Assembly: GCA_000934455.1 (NCBI GenBank)
Contig: KN883627.1
Location: 92,854-126,021, forward strand
Direction: 5' to 3'
Length of the DNA stretch: 33,168 nucleotides
Source of the DNA: Apostichopus parvimensis
Lineage: Eukaryota; Echinodermata; Holothuroidea; Aspidochirotida; Stichopodidae
The position numbers and the translations under genes were made by a program. The notes under the pieces were generated by a model that ran no database searches, was not told the DNA's origin, and saw nothing but the letters and a program-made list of their open reading frames with translations. Shown here one piece after another: positions 10,787 to 20,935 of this stretch; position 1 is the stretch's first letter; the number at the start of each line of letters is the position of its first letter.

Positions 10787-11661
10787 NNNNNNNNNNNNNN
10801 NNNNNNNNNNNNNNNNNNNNNNNNNNNNNNNNNNNNNNNNNNNNNNNNNNNNNNNNNNNNNNNNNNNNNNNNNNNNNNNNNNNNNNNNNNNNNNNNNNNN
10901 NNNNNNNNNNNNNNNNNNNNNNNNNNNNNNNNNNNNNNNNNNNNNNNNNNNNNNNNNNNNNNNNNNNNNNNNNNNNNNNNNNNNNNNNNNNNNNNNNNNN
11001 NNNNNNNNNNNNNNNNNNNNNNNNNNNNNNNNNNNNNNNNNNNNNNNNNNNNNNNNNNNNNNNNNNNNNNNNNNNNNNNNNNNNNNNNNNNNNNNNNNNN
11101 NNNNNNNNNNNNNNNNNNNNNNNNNNNNNNNNNNNNNNNNNNNNNNNNNNNNNNNNNNNNNNNNNNNNNNNNNNNNNNNNNNNNNNNNNNNNNNNNNNNN
11201 NNNNNNNNNNNNNNNNNNNNNNNNNNNNNNNNNNNNNNNNNNNNNNNNNNNNNNNNNNNNNNNNNNNNNNNNNNNNNNNNNNNNNNNNNNNNNNNNNNNN
11301 NNNNNNNNNNNNNNNNNNNNNNNNNNNNNNNNNNNNNNNNNNNNNNNNNNNNNNNNNNNNNNNNNNNNNNNNNNNNNNNNNNNNNNNNNNNNNNNNNNNN
11401 NNNNNNNNNNNNNNNNNNNNNNNNNNNNNNNNNNNNNNNNNNNNNNNNNNNNNNNNNNNNNNNNNNNNNNNNNNNNNNNNNNNNNNNNNNNNNNNNNNNN
11501 NNNNNNNNNNNNNNNNNNNNNNNNNNNNNNNNNNNNNNNNNNNNNNNNNNNNNNNNNNNNNNNNNNNNNNNNNNNNNNNNNNNNNNNNNNNNNNNNNNNN
11601 NNNNNNNNNNNNNNNNNNNNNNNNNNNNNNNNNNNNNNNNNNNNNNNNNNNNNNNNNNNNN
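10787..11661. other. assembly gap (875 N)
   Basis: A run of N interrupts the retrotransposon between the RNase H end (LADFLSRAP side) and the integrase zinc-binding domain. Gap length may be estimated rather than measured. Open frames reported across it are artefacts. Confidence 0.99.
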
Positions 11662-12450
11662 TCAGAATCGTCGTTCTGCGGGGCACGGGAGAGAAAATCA
11701 GCAAGTGGGATATCAGATCCTTTCTCGTATCGAACAATAACAGCATAATCTGATAAACGAAAAAGTAATTTACGTAAACGGGCTGATGGTGGTGCCTGTT
11801 TTGATCTCATTATTTGTACTAATGCTGAATGATCTACAACAGCATCAAACTCACAATGTCCTAATAAATGTTTGAAGGCGGTGATATTGATGAGAAGACC
11901 GAACATCTCTAACTCTGTTACACTGTATCTTTTACACGCATCGGGGAGTACCTTTGAGTAATAACCAATAATGTGTTCATGACCTTCACATGTTTGTGTG
12001 AGGTATGAACCTGTGGCAGTCCTTGAGGTGTCACTATACAGAGTAAATCTACCTTGTTTCCTAGGCGTATGTAGAATGGGTGGTCGACTCATTAATTCTC
12101 TGATGGCTTCAAAAGCTTTTTGATGCTCTGTAGTCCATTTAAAGTCTTTACGTTTGCGACTCAAACGATGAAGGGGACACAAAATTTCCTGAACTTTGGG
12201 GAAAAAATTAGAAACATAGTTAACTGCACCTATGAAGCGTTTCACTGCTTTAGGCGTTTTCGGGACGGGTGTGTTTCTTATAGCTGAGCAACGGTTGTTA
12301 AAGGGTTGAATACAAGCTTGGCCTTCAGAATTAATTGTGATAAGGTGACCCATATATGTTACTTCATTTCGAAAAAGTTTACATTTCTTGGGAGAAATTT
12401 TCAAACCATGTGCAATCAGGGCCTGAAATATCGATAACAAAGTTCTGTTT
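11662..12450 (-). pseudogene. reverse transcriptase thumb and RNase H part of pol
   Basis: Reading on the minus strand, the frame begins after a frame change near 12450 and gives the RT C-terminal block (GLKISPKKCKLF, then YMGHLI), where Ty3/Gypsy proteins have a similar GL.ls..KC.f..v.ylGh. RNase H follows, with FTLYSDTS as the first acidic strand and VVDHSALV as the DH strand. YEKGSDIPLADFLSR, the usual end of the domain, appears just before the gap. TDAS-like is SDTS here, keeping the Asp. RNase H removes the RNA strand of the hybrid. The domain looks intact apart from the upstream frame break. Confidence 0.88.
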
Positions 12451-13195
12451 TCGATGACTCTGTGTATCCTTGCTAAAAACTATGATGTCATCGTGATGAC
12501 TAATGCAAAACTGTGAGGCATTGGGGATATCTGCAAGAATTTCATCCATTTTGGCTTGAAAAATTGCAGGTGAAATGTTTAATCCTTGCGGTAAACGTTT
12601 GTAGTAATAGTGTTGTCCACCATGATAAGAGGCAATACCGGTGTACTGTTGCGCATGCTCACTGAGTGGAAGGCAAAAGAAGGCGGATTTTAAGTCTAAG
12701 ACACTGAGAACGTTTGCGTTGGAGTAACCAATGGTTCTAAGAGTTTCATTCAGTAACGGAAATGGATGATTAAGACGCTTGATACGATTGTTCAAATGTC
12801 GAAAATCAGTTACGACTCTCTTTTCTTGACTATCTTTCTTGGAAATTAGAAAGACGGGGGAAGTATAGGATTTATGACCTTTTCCTAAAATTCCTAATTT
12901 GACTAACTTTCCTAGTTCTTTGTCAACTGTTCGTTTGTCTGAGTCAGAAGTTACGTAAGGGCGGATGAAAAACGGGTTAGTATCAGTGAGTTTAATATCT
13001 ACTTGAAAGGTTGGGCAACCGGAAATTTCACCATACAGAGAAAATGCTTCTCTGTGTTTATGTAAATCTCGGTAAAAGGAGGTTTTCTCTTGGGGATCTA
13101 ACACGCTGTCGTGGAGGTGAATACATTTACGAATAACTTCGCGCTCGGTGAGGTCAATGTAAGGGTCGTTGTGATCTAAGTGGGAATAGCGTAAT
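12440..13195 (-). pseudogene. reverse transcriptase palm and fingers of pol
   Basis: This minus-strand frame carries Ty3/Gypsy RT blocks in order: a proline-rich entry (FFIRPY), SPVFLISKKD, RVVTDFRHLN, the first catalytic Asp in SVLDLKSAFF, LPQGLNISPAIFQ, and the active-site box. That box reads HHDDIIVFS, where most relatives have Y-x-D-D; one transition would change Tyr to His. Both Asp remain. The open frame continues upstream past the first Met to about 13195 (IDLTEREVIRKC), where it changes frame from the protease side. It changes frame again near 12450. Confidence 0.9.
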
Positions 13196-13460
13196 AAATT
13201 ACATTGACGAATACGTACAGTAATCTGTCATGAGACGTTTGTGTCCCTGTCATTTTAGATGTAGAGGTTACAACTTCAGAAAGGGCATTAAGGTGATCTG
13301 GTGGAAATTCTTGTAAAACTGTTACAAAGTCATTGACATCAAAGTATGCTACAGAATTTGAAGGTGAAAAGGCAATTGGTTTGCGAGTTGCATTTGTAAG
13401 AAGAAGTCGTGTTCGACCTCGGTGAAACACTTTACAAGGGGAATTGAAGGACATATGTAG
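13176..13460 (-). pseudogene. protease-RT linker of pol in a shifted frame
   Basis: The protein reading that continues the protease C-terminal region (HRGRTRLLLTNATRKPIAF) is in a different frame from the protease core, which it overlaps near 13450. It runs out at a stop near 13184, just where the RT-linked frame takes over. It is listed separately because it marks two independent frame breaks. The function is spacer and C-terminal protease flank only. Confidence 0.65.
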
Positions 13461-14077
13461 TTACACATTCCTATAGTATGCAAGGGGATTTCCGAATTCT
13501 TTAATGGTGTTGGGATACGGCCTTGTAGTAATACACATTTGATTTCTCCTGGTCTAAGTACAGTCCGTCGTACTGGGCGGACATAATATATTGATTTCTT
13601 AAGACGAAGTATGTTAGATTCAAATTCTAGTTTTCCTTTCAATTCGCTAAGTGTATCATTACCTACAATTAAATCAACTCCAGTAAGGTTGCTTGCAACA
13701 TATGCGATAAACTCAAATACATGATTTTGAATAGTGATTTGGAAAGATATTTTCTTATGTGCTGCTAGGAATGCACCATTACCTAATTTAAAGTGAATAG
13801 TGGGGACAGGTTGTGGTTTTAGTGAAGAGAGATATTTTGAGGAAGATACAAAATTTTGGGAAATGAGAGTGCGAGTAGCACCACTATCGAATAAAAGAAG
13901 TACGGATTTCCTATCGGGAAGATTTCCTCGGGCGAAATTCCTAGAGTTTAATTGAATATCTTCATGTTCAATGTCATGTCTGGTAGTGTTAATATGATCG
14001 GGAGTACCTAAATAACAAGCGCAGTTATTGGAACTCCCATCTAAAAATGTTGGGCTGTATTTGAATTTTGGGAACAA
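13349..14077 (-). pseudogene. aspartic protease region of pol
   Basis: The protease cleaves the Gag-Pol polyprotein. The active-site signature reads LLLFDSGATRTLIS, near the 13900 side of the frame, and VDLIVGNDTL is the matching second conserved strand (usually ILGxDfL). Both are in the normal spacing for a retroelement pepsin-like monomer. The frame overlaps the end of gag by about 37 bases and is offset by -1 relative to it. That fits Gag-Pol frameshifting, but it could equally be decay, because no clear slippery heptamer is present. Confidence 0.85.
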
Positions 14078-14330
14078 TTGTAATTAGGCTGAGGTGGCAT
14101 AAAGTTTTGCTGTGGGAACTGGTGATAGTTTTGTTCAAAATGCGCTCGACGCAAAACGCATTTCCCTTGAACATGGCCTGGCTTGTTACAATAGTAACAA
14201 ATGACAGTGCGTCTGTTCTCACACGAACTTGAAGAAGTTCTGACACTACGCTCTGAATTGTGATATCGCGGACGAGATGAACTGCGGTTATCACGATGAT
14301 GGGACGGTGCTCGGAATGGGGACACATAGC
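14041..14330 (-). pseudogene. gag 3' end with CCHC zinc knuckle (5'-truncated)
   Basis: The minus-strand frame encodes a basic, Ser/Arg-rich stretch followed by CYYCNKPGHVQGKC, a perfect C-x2-C-x4-H-x4-C nucleocapsid zinc knuckle that binds the element's RNA. A Gln/Asn/Pro-rich tail ends at a TAG at 14041-14043. No capsid or matrix part lies upstream: the reading meets a stop within about 40 bases above 14330 and the sequence turns into tacagta-type genomic DNA. This is the truncation point of the element. Confidence 0.88.
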
Positions 14331-15155
14331 ACTTCGGTATAATGCTTATTGCATGTTACTATAGTTCTGTTTATTGCATGATCCACTACAGTATGTATGG
14401 TACATGTGTTCAATGTTATACTGTGTACAGGTATTTACTTACAGTGATCAGTTAGAACCATAATGCAGTAAGTTAATGTAGGCTTACTGCAACCGTACTG
14501 TATTGTAATTTATATGAAGGCCTGAGTACTGTTGTACTGTACGTTTATAGTATTAGTATCGATGCAATTCAAACATGCGTGCAGCTGCTTGACGATTCAT
14601 AAAAAGAACCACAAGTTGTGACACTTCAATGTCAAACTTTGACGCTAATGGCTTGTCAAATTATGACAAGTGAAATGTTTAGCATGACAAATTCCCCAAA
14701 ACAAATTCTTTGAGGTATGAATTGATGTTTCCGGAACATACCACATGTTTGACAATTATCAGACACATCCAAAGGTACAGTAAGTAGGAATGTTGCTGAT
14801 GATAGATGTTGAGGCCAAACATTCTTTTTTTCTTTCTTGAGGTTTTCCTTTGCAGAGAACTGAATATATACTGACATAACAAATTTCAGTATTGTATGGG
14901 ACAATTCAGAAGTATCCATCCATCGCTGCATACATTAAAATACCATACGTGGGAGCTAAAAGAGGGGTAGTCTAACAAAGTACTGTATATATCTGGGACC
15001 TGGACAAGACAAGATTGCGCAACTGTCGTGTGTGCATGTATGTTTATGTATGATAATATATTAGCCAGATCTGATCAAAATTGGGTTCATACTGAACATA
15101 TTTTGGTACATGACAAGAAAGTTAATAGCATTTTTTTAACTTTTTGTTATTAATG
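14331..15155. other. non-coding; no gene seen
   Basis: AT-rich with tacagta words. A perfect inverted repeat cttgtca-aatta-tgacaag lies near 14653-14671. Minus-strand frames of 67 and 91 codons at 14656-14931 overlap each other and have no recognisable content. Confidence 0.5.
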
Positions 15156-15159
15156 GCAT

Positions 15160-15235
15160 CTTTAATGAGGGGAGTCCTACTCAGTGCAGAAGCACTGCTT
15201 AATCCAGAGGAGCCCTCAAAGCCCTCATTTATAAA
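15160..15235. repeat. small hairpin repeat with inverted TAATGAGGG ends
   Basis: The segment opens with aatgagggg and closes with ccctcatt, and inside it cagtgc-agaa-gcactg forms a perfect 6-bp stem. The opening word taatgaggggagt recurs at 30974-30986, which hints at a small dispersed element. No target duplication was found. Confidence 0.35.
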
Positions 15236-16360
15236 TCAGAATAATGTTTTGCAAAGGAATAAATGGAATAATTGGACAGTATTGGGACATTATCCTTCTT
15301 GAATATTTAGTGATATTATTAAAATTATTAAAGCCATAGGCAAACCAAGACCTGCAAGCTTGATAAGACCTTTAAAACATAATTTTAATTAGAAAAAAAA
15401 TAGTTATGTTAATATTGCAATTGTTGGTACAGCTAGTTATTAATTGATCCAGAGATATGCAGCCTTCAGTAACATGTCAATCAAATACTACTCTAGAGCA
15501 ATAGTAAATCTACACATACAGTAAATCCACATAGTGTTAGTAATAGGTTAGATTTGAATTTATTAATTAATCAAGTGTGTTAACTAAAGTATACTGTGTG
15601 TTAACTAATTAAATATCGTATGTTAATATTTCTTTGCAAATTGCAGTATGTACAGCAAGTTGCAGTCAATTCATTGCCAAGAGTATTTTTCACGACGTAG
15701 TTTAAAAGTAACCTGTATTGATCCGGAATAAAATTATGGAATCTGGAAAGTCTGATAATGGTCACTCATATGCTCCATTACTTCACCAATCATTTTATTG
15801 TATCCTCAACTTTATTATACCTAAATGAGAGATGAATTAATTGTCTAATTTGCAAGTATTGTAATGGTATGCTTCAAACCTTTATATCCAATTGTGTTAT
15901 AGTGTGTAACAATAGTAATTATGATAAAAAGACACATTATTTTAATTTGTTTTCGAGGACCCGGAAAAATACGCAAAACAGCAAATAAGTAAATTTGAAT
16001 TTGAATTAATTTAACACTACTCCTTAATTGTGTTAAACAATTTGGAGAGCAGCAATTACATGAAAACTTTATATTCTTAATTGTGAGCTTTCAACAATTT
16101 TATGCCATGACTTGGGACCTAAACTCATAACCTATCCTAATTAACATTGCATGGTTTTTCCACTACTGGGCCTGCAGATCTGCAAAGTTACCATGCATGC
16201 ACACTGAGAAAACCAATATCTTCAACTTATTTTTTAACCTTTAAATCACATTTATTTATGTCTCTCATATTAAACTAACTCAATGGACAATACTCTAAAT
16301 CTAATGATTTGTTATGCACTGTATAGTGTTGGTTGAAAACTGATACTTTTCTTAGCCTAC
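15236..16360. other. non-coding; no gene seen
   Basis: Very AT-rich sequence with many short homopolymers and no open frame above 60 codons on either strand. Confidence 0.5.
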
Positions 16361-16361
16361 T

Positions 16362-16620
16362 GTATAGCTCAATCCATGTGCTACCTGTAACGCCGGTGCC
16401 TTTCAATCATATAAGGTCCCGAATTTGAGTCACTCCAAGATTAATGTATGTCGTCCAGTTACAGAGTTGTTGACAATTGACAATTCATAATCATGGACAT
16501 TAAATATGAATCTAAGAGACTGACTTCGGTCAGCTTGTGGCTTTGATAATTAAGCCAATGATGGCTTCTTCGCAAGTTCCTGCTTGCAGGAGGATCTAAA
16601 ATACATACATACTCACATAC
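16362..16620 (+). repeat. SINE family A, copy 1 (degenerate head)
   Basis: From acgccggtgcctttcaat (16389) to the (ATAC)n-like tail this copy matches the copies at 26815-27050 and 30401-30618 nearly base for base. The B-box-like part reads cgaatttgagtcactcc. The A-box side is disturbed: agctca is present near 16366, but the cagtgg that should follow is replaced by extra sequence. Near the 3' end cctgcttgcagg is a self-complementary stem. Confidence 0.85.
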
Positions 16621-16950
16621 CTAGCATCACAGTAAATACTATGCAAAGACATAATATATGCCAACTAACATGTAAAATGTATTGCTATACCATGCAGTAC
16701 ATTCAAATATATTAAACAATTTCGGGGTGTTTTAATAGCCAATCAATTACATATATTCTTGCAATACCTGTGGAATGTCAATTAACATACAGTATCCCAT
16801 TAATAATGTTTATTTTTCTCTACTCTTAATTGCTACTGTACCTTCTTTCATTGTTATTTGTTATTTTTTGGTCGCTATAGCTCGATAAACTACTAAATGT
16901 TGTTTTTCTAGTGTCCTGTTTATACTATACCACTTTGTTCTATTGTTCTT
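16621..16950. other. non-coding, AT-rich; possible LINE 3' untranslated part
   Basis: No open frame is supported. T-rich tracts lead into the A-rich tail described at 16955-16985, so part of this stretch may belong to the same element. Confidence 0.35.
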
Positions 16951-16954
16951 ATGT

Positions 16955-16985
16955 ATAGACGAAATAAATGAAATGAAAATAATAT
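16955..16985 (+). repeat. candidate LINE tail (GAAAT)n
   Basis: The segment reads atagacgaaataaatgaaat and continues with further gaaatg units. Non-LTR retroelements often end in such a short A-rich microsatellite preceded by aataaa. No reverse transcriptase remnant was found upstream. Confidence 0.35.
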
Positions 16986-17105
16986 GAAATGTAACTCTTT
17001 TTTAATGTATAAAGACATGTATCCTATTGTACCTACAGACTAATGAGTTTCAATGTGCCATACATGTGCAGCATGAATAACATACAGTACTCTTGGAATC
17101 ATTAA

Positions 17106-17279
17106 CTACTGTATGACATCATCTACATTTACACGAAGGCCATCAAAACAGTTGTTACCAAATACATGGGAAACAGAGCAAGATTAAATGTCATAAACGA
17201 ATCCATCAGGATTTTAGATCAAGATTTGCGTGACGGATATATTGCAGTCAGCCGACATGAATCTATATTAAAACAATAA
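17106..17279 (+). CDS. short open frame of protein-like composition (57 codons), unrecognised
   Basis: Between a TAA at 17103 and a TAA at 17277 a plus-strand frame has no Met at its start. It has balanced, non-repetitive composition (for example YMGNRARLNVINESIRILD) unlike the low-complexity frames around it. I do not recognise a family. It could be the last exon of an unknown gene or a fragment of an old transposon or pseudogene. The only acceptor candidate, acgaag near 17137, has a poor pyrimidine tract. Treat as tentative. Confidence 0.2.
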   Translation, partial: LLYDIIYIYTKAIKTVVTKYMGNRARLNVINESIRILDQDLRDGYIAVSRHESILKQ

Positions 17280-17898
17280 ATTTCTAAGGTTAACACTGCT
17301 ATTATGTAGTTTAAGTATGGTAGACGTTGCAGTTAATGTTAAGTTATCTTATAACTGATTAATCATAGTGGAAGCGCTCCAATGCACAACAGCAAGACAA
17401 GCATACATACAGTAACTTCATCATTGAAACTTGCCAACTCAGCATTTTTCCTGCAAGTTTTCATGGAAGGCTGATGACACTTTCATTCACTCTGTTAGAA
17501 AGTAATATTTGAGTGAAAGCAACTCTGAAGTTCTTCTTTGAATTATTTCTTACAGAGATTTAAACCTCTTGAATTGTTTTGTATAGATTGACTTACTATT
17601 GAAAACCAGTCACAGTGTACTGTACTGTATACTGTAGTGATTAATTCAGGCTAAATTATCTCAGTGTCTGAAGAAGTGTACGTATTTTTAAGGGTTGCCT
17701 GTCAAACATTTGAGGCTATAGTTATATCTCTAGTAAATTGTGAAATCCTCAAAAAATAATGTGGGGCTACCAAACTACTTAAACATTTCTTCATAAATTT
17801 GTTACACGCTAACTAACAAATTTATTGATGTACTCATAATGTGCTCTTTTAGTTTTGAACATTTTTTATGTTCCAAGTTCAGATCAACCTACACTTAG
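17280..17898. other. non-coding; no feature seen
   Basis: AT-rich sequence with scattered tacagta/actgtac words, dense near 17620. No supported frame on either strand. Confidence 0.5.
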
Positions 17899-18238
17899 CC
17901 TTCTGTACTGTTCTGCACTGTATGTACAGTAGATATTTAGCACATGTGTACAGTACATCAAAAAATCCAGAGTACACCTACTGTACTGTAGGAATTGCAC
18001 CAATAACATACTATCATAACTAATTTACTGACAAATCTCTGAATAAAACAGATTAAATCACCACTTTCTGTACTGTACTACACTGTACGGCACTTCACTG
18101 TATAGATATTTAGCACATGTACTTAAATCAAAAGACCTTGAGTACACCACTGTACTGTAGGAATTGCACTAATAAAATACTATAATAACTAATTTACTGT
18201 CAAATCTCTTAATAAACAGATTAAATCACCACTTTTTG
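17899..18238 (+). repeat. 170-bp direct tandem duplication
   Basis: Copy 1 (17899-18068) and copy 2 (18069-18238) share, in order, ttctgtactg, agatatttagcacatgt, actgtactgtaggaattgca and cagattaaatcaccactttt. They differ by scattered substitutions and a few short indels, with spacing 168-173 bases. This is an older duplication than the 40-bp satellite. Confidence 0.92.
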
Positions 18239-18830
18239 TACTAACCTCATCATGTTCAATTGCAGTAACCAGGTATAGCAGGAAATAATAATCCAACACA
18301 GTACCAAAGGGAAATCTACTGTACTTTTAAAAGAGAAACCTATACCTGAGCTCTCTATGAGGCCAAGTACAGTAGGACAGCTTTACAAAGGTTCCAAGGC
18401 AACCAGAAATTATGTTCACAACAAATATATTGATCATCCACACTTGATGCACATTTCAGTAGCCCAACTGGCAACTGTAGGCTCCCCATGGTGCATACAT
18501 GACAGCATATGGATATCTCACTGAGCACTTGACAGGATTGTACTGTTTTGTGCAACGTGAAATGTTACATGCGTCCAATTTGTTACTTTCCTGATGTGCT
18601 ACTTGGCACTGTAATATTGAAGTATGCATGATATCAGTATGCTACAATTCAGGATAATTGGGCAGCCTGGTTATATGATCACTCTGAAATATTGTATAAA
18701 TATCACTAACATCAGTAACTTACGGTCCACCGTAAAAATATAAAGACTACAAGTGGGCCCCTCTCATATTTTTTAATTGGTTTCTTAACTTACTGTAAAG
18801 TATGTAGAGCTGATCATTTCATAAACTTCT
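18239..18830. other. non-coding; no gene seen
   Basis: Contains a 66-codon minus frame (18355-18555) with no recognisable motif. No splice sites argue for an exon. Confidence 0.45.
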
Positions 18831-18834
18831 CTGA

Positions 18835-19080
18835 CTAAGATAAGATAAGATGAACTTTATTAAACCCCACAAAGGGTAACTGAATGCTCGCATAAAAACG
18901 GTAATAAATACAAATAAAAATATACTTAAAAGTTACAAAAGGGCAAGAACAAACATGTTTACAAAGCAGGACATATAAAAACAACGCACAGTGACATATA
19001 AGCATTTAAATTTTAAATTATGAAGTTTTATACTAAAAGAAGCTTTGCATTTCAGTTGTAATGTCATACATATCAGTGAA
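18835..19080 (-). repeat. candidate LINE 3' end, (ATCTT)n tail
   Basis: On the minus strand the sequence reads ggggtttaataaagttcatc and then repeats cttat units up to 18835. An aataaag followed by a short pentanucleotide repeat is typical of non-LTR retroelement tails. The T-rich 200 bases before it (up to about 19080) may be the 3' untranslated part. No coding remnant is visible. Confidence 0.4.
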
Positions 19081-20325
19081 TCTGGAATGAAACTGAATGA
19101 AGCAGAACCTACACAGGAGAGTTAGTGGTAACAACCACCACACCAAGTCTAGTGGTAATTATTTACGTTTCAACACTCTGGAAGGAAGAATGACTAAATT
19201 GTGTTCTTTTCTCTAGTCATTCCTACTTTTCCCTTTCTTCCTCTGCAGTTTGCATTGTGTTTGGTTTCTCTTATTAATTGTTGCTCTCCCCGGTGCAGTT
19301 ACTGTACTTACCTGTAGTTGATATGTCCTGTTCACCAAGTGGGTTTGCTATACAGATATCTGTACTGAACCCAACGAGTTACTCAAAGACTGTCTTGCTT
19401 TATCATTGGCATATATTTAAATTCATGTCAGAGGCTGTCATAAAATGCACAATGAACAGCAGTGGAGCATTCACTATTTATTCAATATCCTTCAGTTTTT
19501 TTTTTCATGGTAGAAGTTAAATGCTACCATTACTTCAAAAAGTTAAAGTTCAGTTTCTGTAACAAATCTTGCAGAATACTTCAATGTACAATATATTTAA
19601 TTGATAGAAAAAAATTGAAAATTTGATGATGGCTCTTCCTGATGTCCTTTAATAGAATTGACCAGCCATAAGCACCTCAAGCAACTGTACTGCTGTATAG
19701 CATTTTTAAAGACTGCTAATAACAGTGCAGAACATATATTCCCTATAAAAAGAAGTTTCACAGATTTCTGCTTGGGTAACTAATTAGTGTTTACTTTATT
19801 TTAGGGTTAGCCCATGTATTATCATACAGTATTTGTGAGACATGTATTTATGTATTATACATTCTCCTTGGTCACAAACTTTCTTGGTCAAGGTTTAAAG
19901 ATTGTTCAGCATCAGCTGTGTATCATCTGCTGCATCAGCATGGTCATGTGCATATTTTACATGTTAATTGCACGTTATTGAGCTATTAGAGATGTCAAAA
20001 TGCGCTTGCAATCAATGAGCTATCCAGTGTACAAGGTTTGAATATGTCTGTTTCAGCACAAACACAGTATTTTAGCTTGAAAGGTTTGCATGTCCACCAT
20101 CTCAACTCCACAAGGCTAGTGTTTACAGTAACTGTTACACACTTTCTTTAAATTTAACAAGACTAGTGATATGGTATATTATACAATCAAACTATCAAAG
20201 GCTCCACGCTTTTTATACCATTTGCTATACACTAGCCTGATAAAATTGATTGAAAGTATACAAATTATGTTCATAGGCAGTGTATATTGGCAAAACTTTT
20301 ATTTCGGTACAGTACTGTACAAACA
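19081..20325. other. non-coding; no gene seen
   Basis: Mixed sequence without a supported coding frame. The 80-codon plus frame at 19278-19520 contains no domain and ends in a T run. Confidence 0.45.
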
Positions 20326-20580
20326 GTACCCAGGTGTATAAATTGAGGCCTGCGAGGTTAGTTCAACTTGTAAATAAACTTGCAGCATGGGCAGATTTGT
20401 GGTTGTACCCTATGAAAGTCTCCTATGGGGCATGTGGAAGGTGTGCACACTGTAGTGCCCCGGAGCGACTGTTTGAATCGCACATTTGGGTGTGTGCGTG
20501 TGGCAAGCTACCAATGACTATGCAGCCATGTTGTAAAAGTCATGTGAGAAAGCCTTTCCGCATGGTACAAGCCTGTAAAC
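20326..20580 (+). repeat. SINE family B, 5'-truncated copy
   Basis: From cccaggtgtataaat onward this matches the body of the complete copy at 31468-31655, including tttgtggttgtaccctatg and a gtgtgt-rich segment before agctaccaatgac. The tRNA-like head is missing, which is common for truncated insertions. A 101-codon frame on the plus strand spans it; this is a repeat shadow rather than a gene. Confidence 0.85.
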
Positions 20581-20784
20581 CTTAAAAGCTTTAACACGTA
20601 CAGTACGCATCTATTTCATTCACTCAGTGTTTACTTACTTCAGTACAGTGTACTGTATTGCAACTCAATACCAAAGTCTTACGTAGCAAGTAACATATTC
20701 TCATTGTAAGCAGGAGTTGAGGCAGAAATGGTAGATGTGGGTGCTCAAGTTTTCAAAGTGTGTGTTATACCTCTTTGGGACAAC

Positions 20785-20935
20785 ATGATGCCGAAGGCAT
20801 CATTGCGATCGCGATGTGATCGTCCCTCACGGTGGGAGTCAAGGGGCCACTTGTGGGGGTTAAGGGGGCAACGCCCAATAGAAACTTTGCAATTTTGAGG
20901 TATCAGAGGGTAAAATGCAAGCGGTTTAGTTAGTC
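20785..20935. repeat. GC-rich island with strong hairpins, probable transposon fragment
   Basis: It contains gatgcc-gaa-ggcatc (perfect 6-bp stem) followed by gcgatcgc. G-rich and C-rich words (ggtgggagtcaagggg, gggggcaacgccc) follow. Base composition departs sharply from the flanks. I cannot assign a family. Confidence 0.35.

Larger units (their letters stand above)
7992..14330 (-). mobile_element. decayed, 5'-truncated Ty3/Gypsy-type LTR retrotransposon
   Basis: On the minus strand the order is Gag zinc knuckle, protease, reverse transcriptase, RNase H, (assembly gap), integrase, purine tract, 3' LTR. Having integrase after RNase H is the Ty3/Gypsy order. The 5' end is missing: homology stops near 14330 inside gag, and no 5' LTR or primer-binding site follows. 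Coding is broken by frame changes near 13450, 13190, 12450 and 10170 and by a stop at 10363-10365, so the copy is dead. An 875-base gap hides the RNase H to integrase junction. The clade within Ty3/Gypsy was not assigned. Confidence 0.9.

Noticed and set aside
10750-11748. Long plus- and minus-strand frames over 300 codons
   Set aside because: They are mostly N; the assembly gap creates them. Only the parts outside the gap on the minus strand are coding relics.
14041-14090. Programmed -1 frameshift site between gag and pol
   Set aside because: The frames are offset by -1, but no X-XXY-YYZ heptamer in the right frame is present, only a TTTTTAG run; decay is equally likely.
16389-16432. A functional tRNA gene at the SINE heads (also 27000-27050, 30401-30470, 31348-31410)
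   Set aside because: Box-like motifs are present but no complete cloverleaf can be folded, and each continues into a repeated SINE body.
20280-20585. 101-codon plus-strand frame rich in Cys
   Set aside because: It coincides with a truncated SINE B copy and is not conserved as a protein in the other copy.
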